51,942 nucleotides of DNA from Gonium pectorale (Eukaryota; Chlorophyta; Chlorophyceae; Chlamydomonadales; Volvocaceae), in assembly GCA_001584585.1 (NCBI GenBank), contig LSYV01000048.1, forward strand, positions 803,461 to 855,402, in the 5' to 3' direction. The translations under genes were made by a program, and so were the position numbers. Below are positions 31,301-43,325 of the stretch, in pieces (the first letter of the stretch is position 1; the number at the start of each line of letters is the position of its first letter). The notes beneath the pieces are model-generated. The model was not told the DNA's origin and did not search any database. It was given only the letters and a program-made list of their open reading frames with translations.

Positions 31301-32359
31301 GCGGTCGTCTTCCATCGCTGTACCGGTGCCGGTGTATCGCCGGGATGGGCAGCCTGGATGTCCTGTCCGGACATCCACGCGCGCAGGCCCTGCACCTCTT
31401 ACCTCCACCAGTCCGCCTCCGCCCGGAGACCTGCCGCACCTCCGCCACCACGGGAATCGTCCGCTCGCGGACGCTGTCGGACCCTCTCCGCTCCTCACTT
31501 GCCGTGCCTCCCTCCGCCGTCCGCAGCTGGTCGCGTACCCCGAGGCCACCGCCCGGCGGCTGCTGGCGCACTGCGGCCTGGTCTGGGACCCCCGGGTGCT
31601 GTCCTTCCACAGCGCACCGCGCGTGGTGGCGACGGCCAGCGTTGCGCAGGTGGCTGCGCGGTCGCTCAATTGAGTGGTGGCGTCGGGCGTGATGCGTCGC
31701 GAGGGCATGTTGCGACGGCCAAGAGGGTTGGGTAGTGGGGATGGGGATGGGACGAGACGGCCCACGTGCACCGCCGACACTGATACGAGAGCCGTATCCA
31801 GACATCCCTCCGCTCTTGGTTCATCTTGTTACGCCCCCCTCGGCCCCCATGATCCTGCTCCCCTCTTTCCCGCCAATGCAACGCCCTCTTTGCGCGTCTT
31901 CATCGCAACATTCCTCGCATCATCCACAGGTCAACATCACCTCCCGTCGTGGCGTCCCCTCCCCCTGCTCGCCCGCGCCCGCCTCGGAGCCCGCAGGTGC
32001 GGCAGCCACTGTACGGCCGCTCCGTGGGGCGTTGGCGCAAGTTTGCCGCCCAGCTGGCCCCCCTGGCCGCAGCCATCGCGCCCGAGGTGGCCGCCTACGA
32101 GGCTGAGCTGGCGGAGGCGATGCAGGCGGCGGAGGCAGCGCAGCAGAGGCTGGACCAGGAAGCGGCAGCAGCGGCGGCGGAGGCGGAGGCGGCTGCCGGC
32201 GTTGCCACCCGCGGGGCGGCCCCCGCTGCGGGGCACGGCGGGGGCGGTGGCGCTACCGTTGCAACTGACGGGGCTGCTGCGGGCATCTCGGCCGGGACAG
32301 TTAGGGCAGCAGGCTCCGGGGAAAGGGGCCGCCGCCATGCCTCTGATGACGAGCTGTAG
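24364..32359 (+). CDS. TPR-domain sulfotransferase (multi-exon, assembly gap in an intron)
   Basis: Transfers sulfate from PAPS to a protein or glycan, probably in the Golgi lumen: residues 1-20 form a signal anchor. Modelled exons: 24364-24941, 25492-25750, 26117-26326, 26903-26942 (tentative), 27175-27641, 28148-28339, 28715-28807, about 30001-30087, 30759-30986, 31527-31649, 31997-32359; phases agree, about 880 codons. N-terminal part: a short coiled coil (RIEALERQLAVLRRRLADV) and TPR-like helices (LRGNLAALLLDAERPEAAL; FNRGKALAALGRTQEAEDAY). Sulfotransferase part: 5'-phosphosulfate loop VVGLPRSGSTLVET, ILASHPEVWGAGEDT, RRIVDKMLRNLWL, 3'-phosphate motif HVGRHPLDAALSAF, HWRRALPPGRLLTVHYEE, and QPLYGRSVGRWRKFAAQL. 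It resembles bacterial-type TPR sulfotransferases and tyrosylprotein sulfotransferases. The 5' boundary of the exon ending at 30087 is uncertain, and an exon may be missing in the gap. Confidence 0.85.
25067..25102 (+). repeat. CTG trinucleotide repeat in sulfotransferase intron
   Basis: About 12 uninterrupted CTG/TGC triplets followed by imperfect copies to about 25130, inside the intron 24942-25491 as modelled. If this stretch were exonic it would add a Leu run, so the placement depends on the splice model. Confidence 0.8.
25322..25354 (+). repeat. CCAG tetranucleotide repeat in sulfotransferase intron
   Basis: About eight tandem ccag units, upstream of the acceptor at 25490-25491. Confidence 0.85.
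25929..25970 (+). repeat. 11-bp pyrimidine-rich repeat in sulfotransferase intron
   Basis: Four copies of cccccacctgc lie upstream of the acceptor at 26115-26116. The unit is strongly C/T-biased on the sense strand. Confidence 0.8.
29027..29255 (+). repeat. CCTCA pentanucleotide satellite abutting an assembly gap
   Basis: More than 40 copies of cctca/cctcacctca, with one degenerate island (about 29150-29192, units cctcga and ccgtca). The array runs directly into the N gap, so its true length is unknown. It lies in the intron between the exon ending at 28807 and the one ending at 30087. Confidence 0.95.
29256..29395. other. Assembly gap (140 N)
   Basis: Undetermined bases directly after the CCTCA array. 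The round, short size suggests a placeholder length rather than a measured one. Coding sequence may be hidden here. Confidence 1.
30518..30570 (+). repeat. 10-bp pyrimidine-rich repeat in sulfotransferase intron
   Basis: Four to five diverged copies of atcccctcat/atatcccctc, upstream of the acceptor at 30757-30758. The whole stretch 30480-30757 is C/T-rich on the sense strand. Confidence 0.75.
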
Positions 32360-33640
32360 CTGGCAGGTGGCCGCACCCGTGGGTCCGGCCCAGGGCGACG
32401 AAGGGCGAGGCGGGGACCCTTCCTGGGAGCTGTGCAATGGGACCGGCCACAGCCCGGCAGGCGCCTGCTCCCAATGTGGGAAGCGAGCCGGGTGCCGGAC
32501 CACAAGCTGGTTGCTGGTGGGGGCGAATCCCCAGATAGAGTCACCTCTGCACATACAAGGGCCTGGCGTGCCGCATAGACATGCCACAGCAAAGCAAACT
32601 CGCGCTTCTCCCTTCCACCGACTGTAGCGCTGGGTTGTGTAGTAGGGCGCCTCGCAGGCTGGGCTGCTGAGCTGGCTGCTTGGGGTGGTGGAGTGGGATT
32701 ATCTTAACTTGTCGCAGGAAGTCGTCTGTTGGTTACGGAGATTACGGCACTGGTTCGGCTACACCCGGCGGTGGCAGCCCGCGCGCGTGGCCTTCACCGA
32801 CCGCCTGTGCCCTCGAGTTTGTTTGCACAGAGATGCAGCACGAGTGCAAGATATCTCAGGTGCAAGCGTGTGCCAACCACCAACATGATGGCAACGCATG
32901 AGTGGGTTCGGCTTGCCACCTTTGCAGCCGGGTAGCACAAACCCGTACTCGCTCCAATCCAGCCGCACCGCACTGCCAATACCTGACACGCTCGGCTTTT
33001 GGGCGACGCAAGTCAAACGCCGGCGGCGCTTGCCTTGTATTGCGCCAAGCTTATTGCGCGCCGTGCATTGCTCATGATGGGAACAAGCTCCGCAGCCGAT
33101 AAGGCACAGCAAGGCTGCGATACTCGAGCACGCGCTAGTGGCCCGTGTGCCGTACGGGTCTCCCACGCCCCGCATCGCATGGCGGTGATATGATGGCACT
33201 CACCACCACACTCATGATGAAAACAACTCGTTTCCGTTTGCTTTTCTAACTCGTGCACCCGTCCACCGGCGGGGCATGCTGCTAAACCTAAGCTGACACC
33301 GGCATTATGGCCAGCTGGGTATCGCAGCCCCGGGCCTTCGATTCGCTCTCATTCCTTGTCCGCGGGCTGCCGGCGGCGGCCTAGTAGCGGCACCAACTGC
33401 CAACGCTGTGCGGCAACATGAACACGCATGCGCCCCAGCTGCAGAGCCGTCTTGATAGAGGACAGCTCGTGTCGGCCAGCAGGCCCATCGCGGCCACCGC
33501 CGCTTCCACGGCTGCGGCGGCCACCACAGCGACCGCTCCGTCGCCGCCAGCGCCGTCACAACCCCGTCGCAGCCAGCGCCGTCACGACCCCGTCGCCGCC
33601 GCCCTCTTCTGCTTCCGAAGCCGAGCGTGCGTTGGCAGCA
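32360..33640. other. Convergent 3' region between sulfotransferase and glycosidase genes
   Basis: The two genes point at each other, so both 3' UTRs lie here. I found no clear TGTAA on either strand close to the stops. A tandem duplication of about 24 bp (cagccgtcac-type unit) lies at about 33546-33598. A short open stretch at 32700-32820 reads protein-like (WFGYTRRWQPARVAF) but has no recognisable family or gene context. Confidence 0.4.
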
Positions 33641-36600
33641 TTACGGTGTCCCTCCCTCTTGGGCGGCAGGAAGGTCTTGCATGACCACTAGCTGCATGCC
33701 GGCGGTTGAGTTGTGCGGCATGTGGCGGACGTCATGCGGAATGCGCTGCAGCGCAGCCTTCACTCGTGTGTACGTCATGAACTCTTTGCTGTCGTACAAC
33801 AGTATGGGCTCCACGAACACGGCGCGTGAGAACTTGGGTATGTCGGCCAGGAAGCGGTCCAGCTCGATGTAGACGGCGATGTCCGTTCGGCAGTCGGCCG
33901 TGAGGTTGGCCGCCAGGTCCTGGAGAGGGAGGGGAAGGGTAGGGCGGGGAGGCGTGGGGGGGAGGAAAAGATGCGACTGCGGTGGTCGAGGTGGAGCACA
34001 AAGTCGGACGACAGCGCGGGGGGTGGGCGATGGGCATGCTGGTGATCATTATATACCAAGGAACATTCAGACACGGTGTGAATGGGGCGTGAATGGGGCG
34101 GTGCGCCACGAAACGCACGGCCCTCGTTTCCGGTGGTGCGGAAGTAGGGCCGAGCATCGTGTCACTAAAAGCCAAATGCGCCACGCCCTGCAGCTGTGAC
34201 AGCCATAAGCTGACCCCAACAAGACGGCTGGCCTTTGCCGGCCGGGGCTGCTGTCCATATGGGTTTGGCTGACATACCGCACTGGATGAGCGCAGAACGT
34301 CACCGCTCCCGGCCATGCCTGCTCCGCACCTCTAGAAAGCCGTGGAGGGGGTCGGGTTCCGCCGCATTCCACTGTGCTCCGCAATGGGAGGCGGATGGGG
34401 AGGCAGCACACGCTGTCAGTTGTGCCAAGATCCAGGGCAGAAAGGCAACCACCCCTAGTCCCGCTCCTCCTCTCCCTTCCGTCGGCACAACCGTCGCTCA
34501 GCAGGGCACCCTGAAGGCCGCTGTGAGAGTCGCACAAACACTCTCTACGCAACAAGCAATTCGTGGCAGGCATGTCGTGCCACCGCTTTGGGCATGCACA
34601 TGAAAGCCGTGCGGTTCTAGGCGCGCCATGGCCAGCTCCAAACCACACGCCCCTCCCTCCCTTGCACTCAACATGCTCCCGTTCACGTCGCTCTCGCTCG
34701 ACCACAGCCACCCGCCCGCCCCGCGCACCTGCAGTCCGTGGTACGCCGAGCACGAGTCCAGGTGCATGAACAGCCCCACCAGCTCACACGGCTTGCAGCC
34801 AGTCCTGTCCAGCTTGGGGCGCATGGCGGTGTGGAGTGACGAGCTCATGTTGACGCGCCCGTGCCAATTGGTGATTCCCAGATTGGCGGCACCCGACAGC
34901 AGGCTCTGCTTGAAACCCTCCACCAGCAGCTCGTTGCCGTTGAAGCGTTCAACGGCCGCCTCAAAGTAAGCGGGCTTGCCGTACGAGAAGGCGGCGCCGA
35001 CGTAGATGCGCAGCTTGACGGGCTTGATGACCGTACCGTACGGCGTGCGGAAGTTGGAATCCATGATGACGAAATCGGTATTAGGGCTTGCAGCAATATG
35101 CTTGAACATCGACGCACTGTAAACTGCCAAGAGGAAGGGATGTGAGCAGCGGGGAAGGGGCGCAGAGCGAGTGGGCGGCCGGACGGGGGGAAATGGAAAG
35201 CGGAGCGCTTTCGCTGGTCCTGGGAGTCCGCTCGGGGCACCCGCATGTGGATAGTACCTTCCAAGACTCGCTCCTGGATGTGGTAACTATCAGGAACGGC
35301 CATTGTAAACACAATTACATTGCAGGCTTTGTGGAAAGCCCCTGCACTCCCCAGCCCTTCCTACTTACTCGCGTCGAGGGCCGAGAAGAACTGCGGCAGG
35401 GGTGGGGGTGGCAGTGAGTGGGGCCGAGTCGGATGGGGAGGTTGTGTGCATCAGAGCGACGGGCGTTCACAAACACGACGTGGGCCGAGCGAGCCGGGGC
35501 GGTCGGCCACCCAAGCGCAAGCGACCCCGGTCTGAAGCCCATACCTAACAATGGCTGCAGCGGCGACATTTACAGCGCAGCCGTTCACTCCCAAAACCAT
35601 GCAGAGCAACCCGCAAAAAGCTCCCACCCGGCGTCACTCACCCTCCCATCCACCCGCCCACCCACCTCGGGGAAGTGGTGGAAGCACTGCAGGCCGGCCG
35701 CCTTGACGACTCCACACGCGCGGTTAAACAAACCCGCGCCGTACTCCTCACGGAACTTGAGAAAGTCCCAGAACCTGCAATTTGCCGCCGCAAGGACAGC
35801 GCATGTCACGTTGCTGCGAGAAATAACGCAAGTTGCCATGCAGACGTGGCCATAAGCAAGTCCACGGCGTAGCGCTGCCTGCAAACGACCCCATGCCGCT
35901 GGACGGGTGTGTCCCGAGTAAGTTTCGTTTCTAGGGCGAGGTTTCGTTGGCCTTGCGGCCTGCACGGCTGAGAAAACATACAGACTGTTTGACTCCCGTG
36001 CTCTGACGCACATGTCTCCTGCTCCTAATGGGCTTGGAATGGGGCCCCTGGCAAGACCTTTGGGGCACGGCTCTCTGCCTTGCGCAAGGCGCGCACCATG
36101 GGGTAGGTAAGTCTGCTAGCGCGCCGACGGCGGGTGCTTTACGGGAGGAGACTGATGCCCCGAGGTCTGAAGCACCCTTGAACCCACCTGGTGCTGAGGT
36201 CCAACCCCATCCAGTCTCCATTGTGCATAGAGAGCGGCCGCACTTCGGCCCAGCTCTTGAACGCCGTGCCCCACCGCGTATTGAAGAGCTGCAGGTCCGG
36301 TGACCGCGCGCGCAGCCAGTCGCGGTACGCCTTCAGCGCGACCTCCGAGTAGTCTGCGGAGGGAAGGGTTTGGGTGAGGAGGCTTTCCCACGGACAGGGT
36401 ACTGGAATGGTGAGCCGAAGTGGCTCTCACGCAAGCCGCAGTGTTCAGCAATGCCTTCGGCTCACCAACCGCCCAGGCGGCCTCGCCAGGCGGTTAGCCT
36501 GGCAGCTTGAGACGGAGCAGTGGCAAAGTGCATACATCTCACTTGCGCAGCCCGCACCTGGCGTCCCGCCGATCGATACGCCTCAGCCGCAACACTGGAA

Positions 36601-39012
36601 TGCAGGAAACAGAGACGTGCCGCTCCGCTGTTTAGCGGTTGCACTAATACGGCAGGGACGAGCAAAGGGTAACCCCCCCCGATGTGCATGCTCGCCAGCT
36701 ATCAGTAAAAGAGTACCAACGACACTGAGTAACGGGTAGCTCTGCAGCAGAGCACCGCCAGCTGGTGACTACAGTTCCGGGAGCCGCACCTTGGTATGAG
36801 TCGAACTCCTGCGTGTACTTGGCCTACAGGGAGTTGATGAGTTGCGGTTGGCGGCAAGATATCAATGACAACAACACGTGGAAAAGACTGCATGCTGCGC
36901 AACCGTGTGGGGCAGAAGGGGGAATGGTGCTTTCTGACTCTCGCAACCTTGAGGCATCGGGGCAGTCCCTCGATTGGGGGAACTGCGCGGTGGGCCCGAG
37001 ATGCAACCCGCACACCCAGCACCGTGCAATGGCACACCGCACACGTACTCTTCCGTACCTCGTACTCGTTGTTGTACACGGGTTGAACGGCGACAGCACA
37101 GCCAGAGTAATTCTGCGCCAGGTAGCTGGCCACAAGCCCGAGAAAGCGCTGGCCTGCTTCATTACCCGGCTGGTGGAACCAGGAGAGCAGGTGCACATAG
37201 GGGCGGCCGTCGGCGTCTACGGGCCCCGAATTCGGGAACCGTGTCCTGACCCAGTGGGGTACGTGCAGTAAGTCCACGAGAAGGTCGACCTGAAGAGGTG
37301 TTTGGTTTGAGGGGTAAGTCGACGGGGAAGTCGGAAAAAGATCCACGGGTCCATGGCAAGAGCAAGGCCACTCTGCTGGAGGCCACGGCCGACACGGCAG
37401 GACGTACGCATAGCGGGAGGGCCAGCCGCCAACATGCAATGCGCCGCGACCCCATCCCCACCTTGAGCGGCGAGCCCCGGCACGTGGTGTCCAGGAGCCA
37501 CGCCAGGGGCTGCCACAGGATCTTGCCCTCCTCCGGCTCCAGTGCCGCCCTGCGCCATTGCAGTGACACATACGCGGGTGTAAAACAATGAGAGCGTGAT
37601 GGGCGGGCTGAAGCTGCGTTGAGAGCCAGTGACCGCTGCCCCAAGTGCGCTGGTTTGAGTCAACCAGGCATCGTCCCGGGTAAGCGGCGCGCCCGGCCCC
37701 CCACGGTGTGCTGTGCGAGGACAACGCAGTTCCGTGAGTTCCATCGCTTGTGCGGCCCGCCCGCTTCGCGGTGCCGCCGTCGCAAGCCACAGCCCCCAAA
37801 GCCCCAGCCAGGGCCCTCATCCTGCTGCGATTCTATGCGAGCGGGGTGCGGACTTCTTCCAGACTTCAAATGCAGTGCGCAGGGTGTGCGGTGTGGTGCA
37901 GTGACGGCTCGGACCAGTTGCCTAGCAGGCAGGCTCTTGGGTAGTGAAGCAGCAACCAAATGCCATCGCCCGTGGAGTCCCCAACCACACACACGCACTC
38001 CCTTCAGTTCAGCATTGCAGCGGAAGACGGAGGGGAGCACTGCTGGTATCCACCCTTCCCGCCGCCCATCCCAAAGCTGACCCAGATCCAAACGACCCAC
38101 CACTCGACGCTGTAAACCACGGCCGTGAGCCCTGCCTCGTGCATTCCCTTGAGCGTGGCAACAAGCTTCCCCGCATTGGGGTTGTCTTCGAAAAAGCCGT
38201 AATGATGTCTGCGCGGCATGACCATGGTTGAAGTGCGCGAGAATTTGCGTTGTGAGCACGGTACTGGGGAGCTGGATTGGACAAGTGCAGGATGAAGATG
38301 TGACCCAGGTTCAAGCACAGCTAGGCAGGATCTTGATTCGTGCTGAGCTGGACTGGACTGAAGACTGAAGTGAACTGGGAGGGGCGTATTCCTCCCATCA
38401 TCTGGCGGATGTAATGCAGGCAGCCACTCCAGCAGCATGTTGCAGCCGTCAGATTCGTGAGCACTGGAGGGACCCAACTACGATGCTAGGGCACTGCACA
38501 TATTTGTTACCTGAGCTCGCGCTCAAAAATAGTCCCTGCGGTTACATTACCGTGTGTGCGGGTTTAGTAACGTGTTGGGGCCAACCTACCCACTACCCAC
38601 TCGCCTGGAATACATTCGACATACATCACGAGTACAGCGGCATACGGGTGCCTTGGAAAGGGCCCTAGTGGAACAGCCCCAGCGGATTTGACCTCGGGTG
38701 CCCCCTCCCCAACACATACACACACATACATACACATACGTCCCGTAAGTCCAGGATATCCTGCGGGCATCCCCCCCGCTCACCGAAAGTGTTGTTCGGC
38801 TCGGTATACCTAACTGGCTTGACTCCCTTGTAGCCCCTTCGAAACAGGTCGCGACGCGTGTCCGGGCTGCAGCTGTCAGCGACTGCGTTGCCCAGTTGCG
38901 GTATAAGCGCATTCGGGCCCCTTCCGAGCAATACGAGGGCCATGCCGACGCCCAGCACCAGGACGATGCAAACGAGTCGGGCGAGACCGGTGCGCCCGAC
39001 TTTGCCTTTCAT
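33641..39012 (-). CDS. Membrane-anchored clan GH-A glycoside hydrolase, GH42-like, complete
   Basis: Predicted glycosidase with a TIM-barrel catalytic domain. Eleven exons in transcription order: 39012-38784, 38263-38101, 37549-37462, 37289-37059, 36823-36790, 36353-36188, 35774-35666, 35390-35369, 35326-35258, 35123-34729, 33919-33641. All phases match, giving 594 aa; stop TAA at 33641-33643. Residues about 11-30 are a type II signal anchor (LARLVCIVLVLGVGMALVL), suggesting a Golgi or plasma-membrane lumenal/extracellular enzyme. GH42-like blocks: GLTAVVYSVEWAALEPEEGK, PVYNNEYEAKY (Glu at 37065-37067 is the likely acid/base), YSEVALKAYRDWLRARSPDL, and FNTRWGTAFKSWAEVRP. The nucleophile Glu is not identified. 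The last 200 residues (FVIMDSNFRTPYG; GAANLGITNWHGRVNMSS) are not assigned. Substrate unknown; beta-galactosidase-type activity is only a guess. One exon is just 22 bases. Confidence 0.75.
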
Positions 39013-39369
39013 TTCGACCTGGTGATTATTCTATTGGACGGTACAGGATTCTGAAATGCATAACTTGCACCGGGGCCTAGCGCGCCCGAGCCCTTGAGAA
39101 GAAACGTGTAGATCAACTTATTATGCACCTCACATAATCTATTGAGGAAACATAACGGTTTACTACCGCGTCGACTCCGCATCACAGTTTGCAGAGCACT
39201 GTACAGTCAGTCTGTCTGTCAGTCAGTCGGTCAGTGGGAGCTGACAAAGTCTTTTTAAAAAAAAACCTATGTTGAAGGTCGAATCCTTGCTCTTTCCACG
39301 CGGTGAGGGGCTGGAGGTACTAGAGTGAAATGGTTCCGGAGCCCGAGCAGAAGCGTGCAAACCCCGCCA

Positions 39370-39560
39370 GAGCTGCTGTCGCCCGTGCCGCCCAGCCCGG
39401 CCCCGCCGTCGCCCATGCTGTCCAGCCCCGCCTCGCGGTTGCCTTTGCCGCCCAGCCCCGCTCCGCCGTCGCCCGTGCCGCCCAGCCCCGCATCGCCGCC
39501 GCTGCCCGTGCCGCCCAGCCCAGCGCCGCCATCACCTGTGCCGCCCAGCCTCGCGTCAAG
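39370..39560 (+). repeat. Pro-Ser-Ala minisatellite, hinge-like in one frame
   Basis: Imperfect tandem units of about 27-30 bp (gtgccgcccagccccgc then variable tccgccgtcgccc). In one plus frame it reads [14 protein letters not shown], like the hydroxyproline-rich hinge of pherophorins. A second plus frame and a minus frame are also open (AAQP and [11 protein letters not shown] repeats), as expected of any GC-rich repeat free of stops. No flanking pherophorin domain was found, so I do not call it a gene. Confidence 0.7.
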
Positions 39561-40708
39561 AAGAGAAATCTGCAAAGAAAGAGGGAGCCCACCTCTATGG
39601 CCATACAAACCCAAAGGCGCGACGTTTCCGGTAGGGTGGGCGGTCGCCGTTGCCGTGTAGCCTTTCTCTTTTTCTCTTTTCTTGCCGTGTAGCCCTGCGC
39701 CGTTGCCGCCTGTGCGGTCAGCCGTGCCGTCCAGCCCAGTCCCGCCGCCATCCCGGACGACATGGGCGGCCACCCTGTGCCGCGGCCGCCCATCTCGTCC
39801 AGCCGTGGGCAGCAGCCGCCCGACAGCCCATATCTGCACGTGTGAAAAAGGAAACGGAAATGGATGGGCACGGAGCCACGGACATCGGTATGCTATGTCT
39901 TTTTCGTTCAATCCATTCCTCATACTTTGTACGGCTGCTGTAAGGCTGTAAGGCTGCTACGGGAATCCCTGCGCATGCGCAAGTCGGTTCCTGCCCACCA
40001 GGGCTGGCGGCATTGCACCCCATCGCCCTTGTTTCCTATACAGGTGAACACAGTTGATGGTGTCCCGCCTATTCATGTCACTTCCTGGAAAGCAGCCTGG
40101 CGTGCTCGCGCCTGAGGGAGTATGTGTGCTGAATGATGATCGGACGGCGCCTCCACTGAGTACATGGAGTCCGGGGCTGGATGCTGTACGATTTTGGGCA
40201 TTTTGGGTAGTGCGTAGGGTTTCGGCCCTGAGGAGCATACTTTTACGGTTGTGGCCGTACGGGTGGTTTCTCTCACAACAATACACACTAAACCCACGAA
40301 CCGCTCAGGTTCTTTTCGGCAATTGCCGAGTTTGCATACATTCTCACAGCGCCAAGTTGGTGTCTGTGTCACGTTGCGCTCTTTGTGACAACGGGTGTTT
40401 CACCCACTCTGCTATGGCGGGTGGGGAGCCAATCGGCTCGTGTGGCCTGCAGCCCCTCTGGGGAGCTGTAATCTGTATCCACGCGGTCGCGGGAAACGTA
40501 GGTCAACCGCTCGATCAAGGCATGCGTTACGGCGATGTGCATGCAGCGCCTGAACACAGCCTCCACGCCCTGCAGATTTTCTTTTTTCCCACGGGCCGCT
40601 CCGAATGCAGGACGCCACGCGTGCAGTCTGCGCCACTGGGCGTCACATCTGCTGTTTTTATTTTTGCTTCTGCGACACTGGCTGCGACATTGCATAGAAT
40701 CCGACTAA

Positions 40709-40950
40709 AGCGACCCGCCGACGCGCCAGCGCCGCCCCCTGGGCTCCTCGCCCCGCAAGAGATGACATCTATAGAAGAATGGTAGCGGCGCAACCCGCGT
40801 AATTAGCGCCTCTCGGGTTGCCCGGGTTGACGAGGTTGGTGCATGGGGCATGGGGCATGCATATATGCCGGGTTTTCCCCAGGGGCGTTGCAGCCGGCGT
40901 GCCGCCGCAAGCAATCCGGATCACGCGACCCGCCGACGCACCAGCGCCCC
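40709..40950. repeat. Diverged direct duplication of about 30 bp
   Basis: gcgacccgccgacgc then g/a ccagcgcc occurs at about 40709-40733 and again at about 40925-40948, followed in both by ccc-rich sequence and caagaa/agatga. The spacing is about 216 bases. It may be a repeat end or local duplication. Confidence 0.6.
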
Positions 40951-43272
40951 TCCATGCCCCCTAGCAGCACCCAGCAAGAATGAATGCAACAGCGCAGGAA
41001 AGGCAGAAAACTGAACTGGGTACGGCGTGTGCTACTGGTATGGCGCCGGTGCGATGGGCATTAGCCGAGAAGCCGACGCCGGCGGCGGTGTCTTACCTTC
41101 GATGCATGGCTTCCTTTTACACTATGAGACAGGGCACAACGTTGCAAGGGCTACGCTGCTGACTTGACCCAAACACAAACACAAACACCACCGCGCACGG
41201 CCCAGACCATCCATCGTGGCCCCCTTCACCTTCATCTTCCTTATTGGGAGCCGTGCTCATTCCCGACCTCCAGCCAAAACGTTAAGTCATCCCGGTGCGT
41301 GACGGGGAGGTTTGCAACGTGGCGCGCCGGCCCCCGGGTTGCGGCGGCTCGCAAGCAAACTAACAACCCACGCCCCTCGTACGTTGGGCTCCTCCTGCAT
41401 CCCGCGTCCGACCTACTCGTCGGCTTCCGCCTGCTGCGGGGCATGCTGTCTCGCGTTGCGCGGAGCGCCATTGGGGACGGCATGGGCTGTGGTTTTGGAG
41501 AGTCGAGGCACGGTTTGCGCAACGGTTTGCCTTACGTGCAAGATTCCGACTCCCAGGGCTTGGGGATGTGTCCGGAGTGCCAATAGGCCCTGACAGTGAC
41601 TTGCCCCACCACCTTCTTTGGTTGCCTGCTGCTGGAGTGCTGCTGGAGTTAAGAAAGGGAGCTGTGGGTGGGCAGAAAGTTCAAGAAACTGAAATCTGAC
41701 TTGATGGACCTTAAGGCTCGTATCCCGCAGGGGGGGGGGGCGCAGATCCCCAAAGCCTTTACCCTTTTACCCTTAAACCTTGTGGAACAGGGTAGTTTCC
41801 ATTTAGATCGCTGGTCTGGATCGCGTATGGATGAAGCAGCTTCATGTGTTGTAACTTGGTGCGGCGACATCCCTGTTTCGGTTTCCTTTTTTACTACTTT
41901 GAACCCATAACCGGTTGCGCGTGTGCGGACGTTTCCCAGCCAGCCATCGGCTCGCTCGTCATGCGTGCGCGCTTCTTGACTGCTGGGAAGGGGGGGCCAA
42001 GGCGCGCTTGGTCGGTGCGCCACACGTTGGCGGATGGTAGCCCCCTTGCCCTCGCACGCCGCGCACGGCCAGGACTCAGGTGGTCAGGTGGCTGGCTGGC
42101 TCGTGGCACCGCCAGGGGCGCGCCCTGACCTGGCAGCGGTCGAGCAGCACGCAGCCAGCACACACATACATGCACGTCGTTTCGTTTCAACAGACACATA
42201 CACCGCACGCGGTCGGCGGGACTCTGCAGGGTTGTCATGACAGGATGCGTGCGCGGTTGCGTGCGCGGTTGAGTGCGCGGATGAGCACTTGAGCAGTCCC
42301 TGGCGAGTTTCGGCCTGGCTGGCGCGGAGTTTGGCAGCTGCATAATGCGACGTGCAATGCGGTTGCCCATTCCTATGGACAATCAATCGTCTGTAGGCGC
42401 GCGCTGAGGGCTGCGCTCGCAGGCCAACCGCCTGCTTCCCGTCCCAATGCGCCGTCAATGCAGCACCAGCCTGTGCACGCAAAGGAGCTTTGTGCGCTCT
42501 GCCGGGATGCTGAATGCAGGCAACCGCGAGCCGATACACATACACAGACCGTAGGTAGCGCCGCACTCGGCAGTTCACTTTACGACTCGCCTCTTGCTCG
42601 TCAACACAGCAATGGGTGAGGTGAGCTTAGTAAGGACAGCACTCCAAACGTGTATCGGTAAGCTTTCGACACGAGCTAATGACGGCAGTGCGCACCAGTA
42701 CACTCAGCAGCCACACAAGGAAGCACTTTTTCTCAGGTTGATTTATCAGTAAAGAAGCAATTTTTTCTGATGATCAATAAGGGACAATTACCCTCGCCGT
42801 AACTGGCCCCAACCTAACCAGGCACACAAACTGGCATTGCTGCCGACGTTTCAACACATGGCAGGCAGACACGCGCGTGGTCCGTTCCGGCAACGGCGCG
42901 ATGCGCAGCAGGCCAACAAACCCAAACAAACGCACGGGTCAAGGTTGCACAAGCAAGGAGAGCACTGATGCCGTACACCCCGGTCCCGCTCGCCCGCCTG
43001 CACGGCGGTCGGTAACTACCGGAGTGTAACCCATACATGGCCTCGTACGTGACTCATTTGGCCGGGGCCATGCAAACCCTACCCTAAAAACCTACTGCTC
43101 CTTGCAGGCGCCTAGTCGCATTCGACGGGGATGTCAGGCCACACGGTACACTTCAACCGTGCAGGATGCGAGGCCAGCCGCAGGACCTGGACCCGAACGT
43201 GTAGGCCGGCCGGCGGTGGAACGAACGCCGCACACACACCACCCAGCACAAGCACACGATCAAGACAGCGGG

Positions 43273-43325
43273 CTGGGTCCGGATGGGTCCGGATGGGTCC
43301 GGATGGGTCCGGATGGGTCTGGGTG
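43273..43325 (+). repeat. 10-bp tandem repeat gggtccggat
   Basis: Four to five copies of gggtccggat in tandem, the last diverging to gggtctgggt. Intergenic; no gene overlaps it with confidence. Confidence 0.9.

Noticed and set aside
40054..40785. 243-codon plus-strand frame as a gene
   Set aside because: No domain, mixed codon use unlike neighbours, and no supporting splice or promoter structure.
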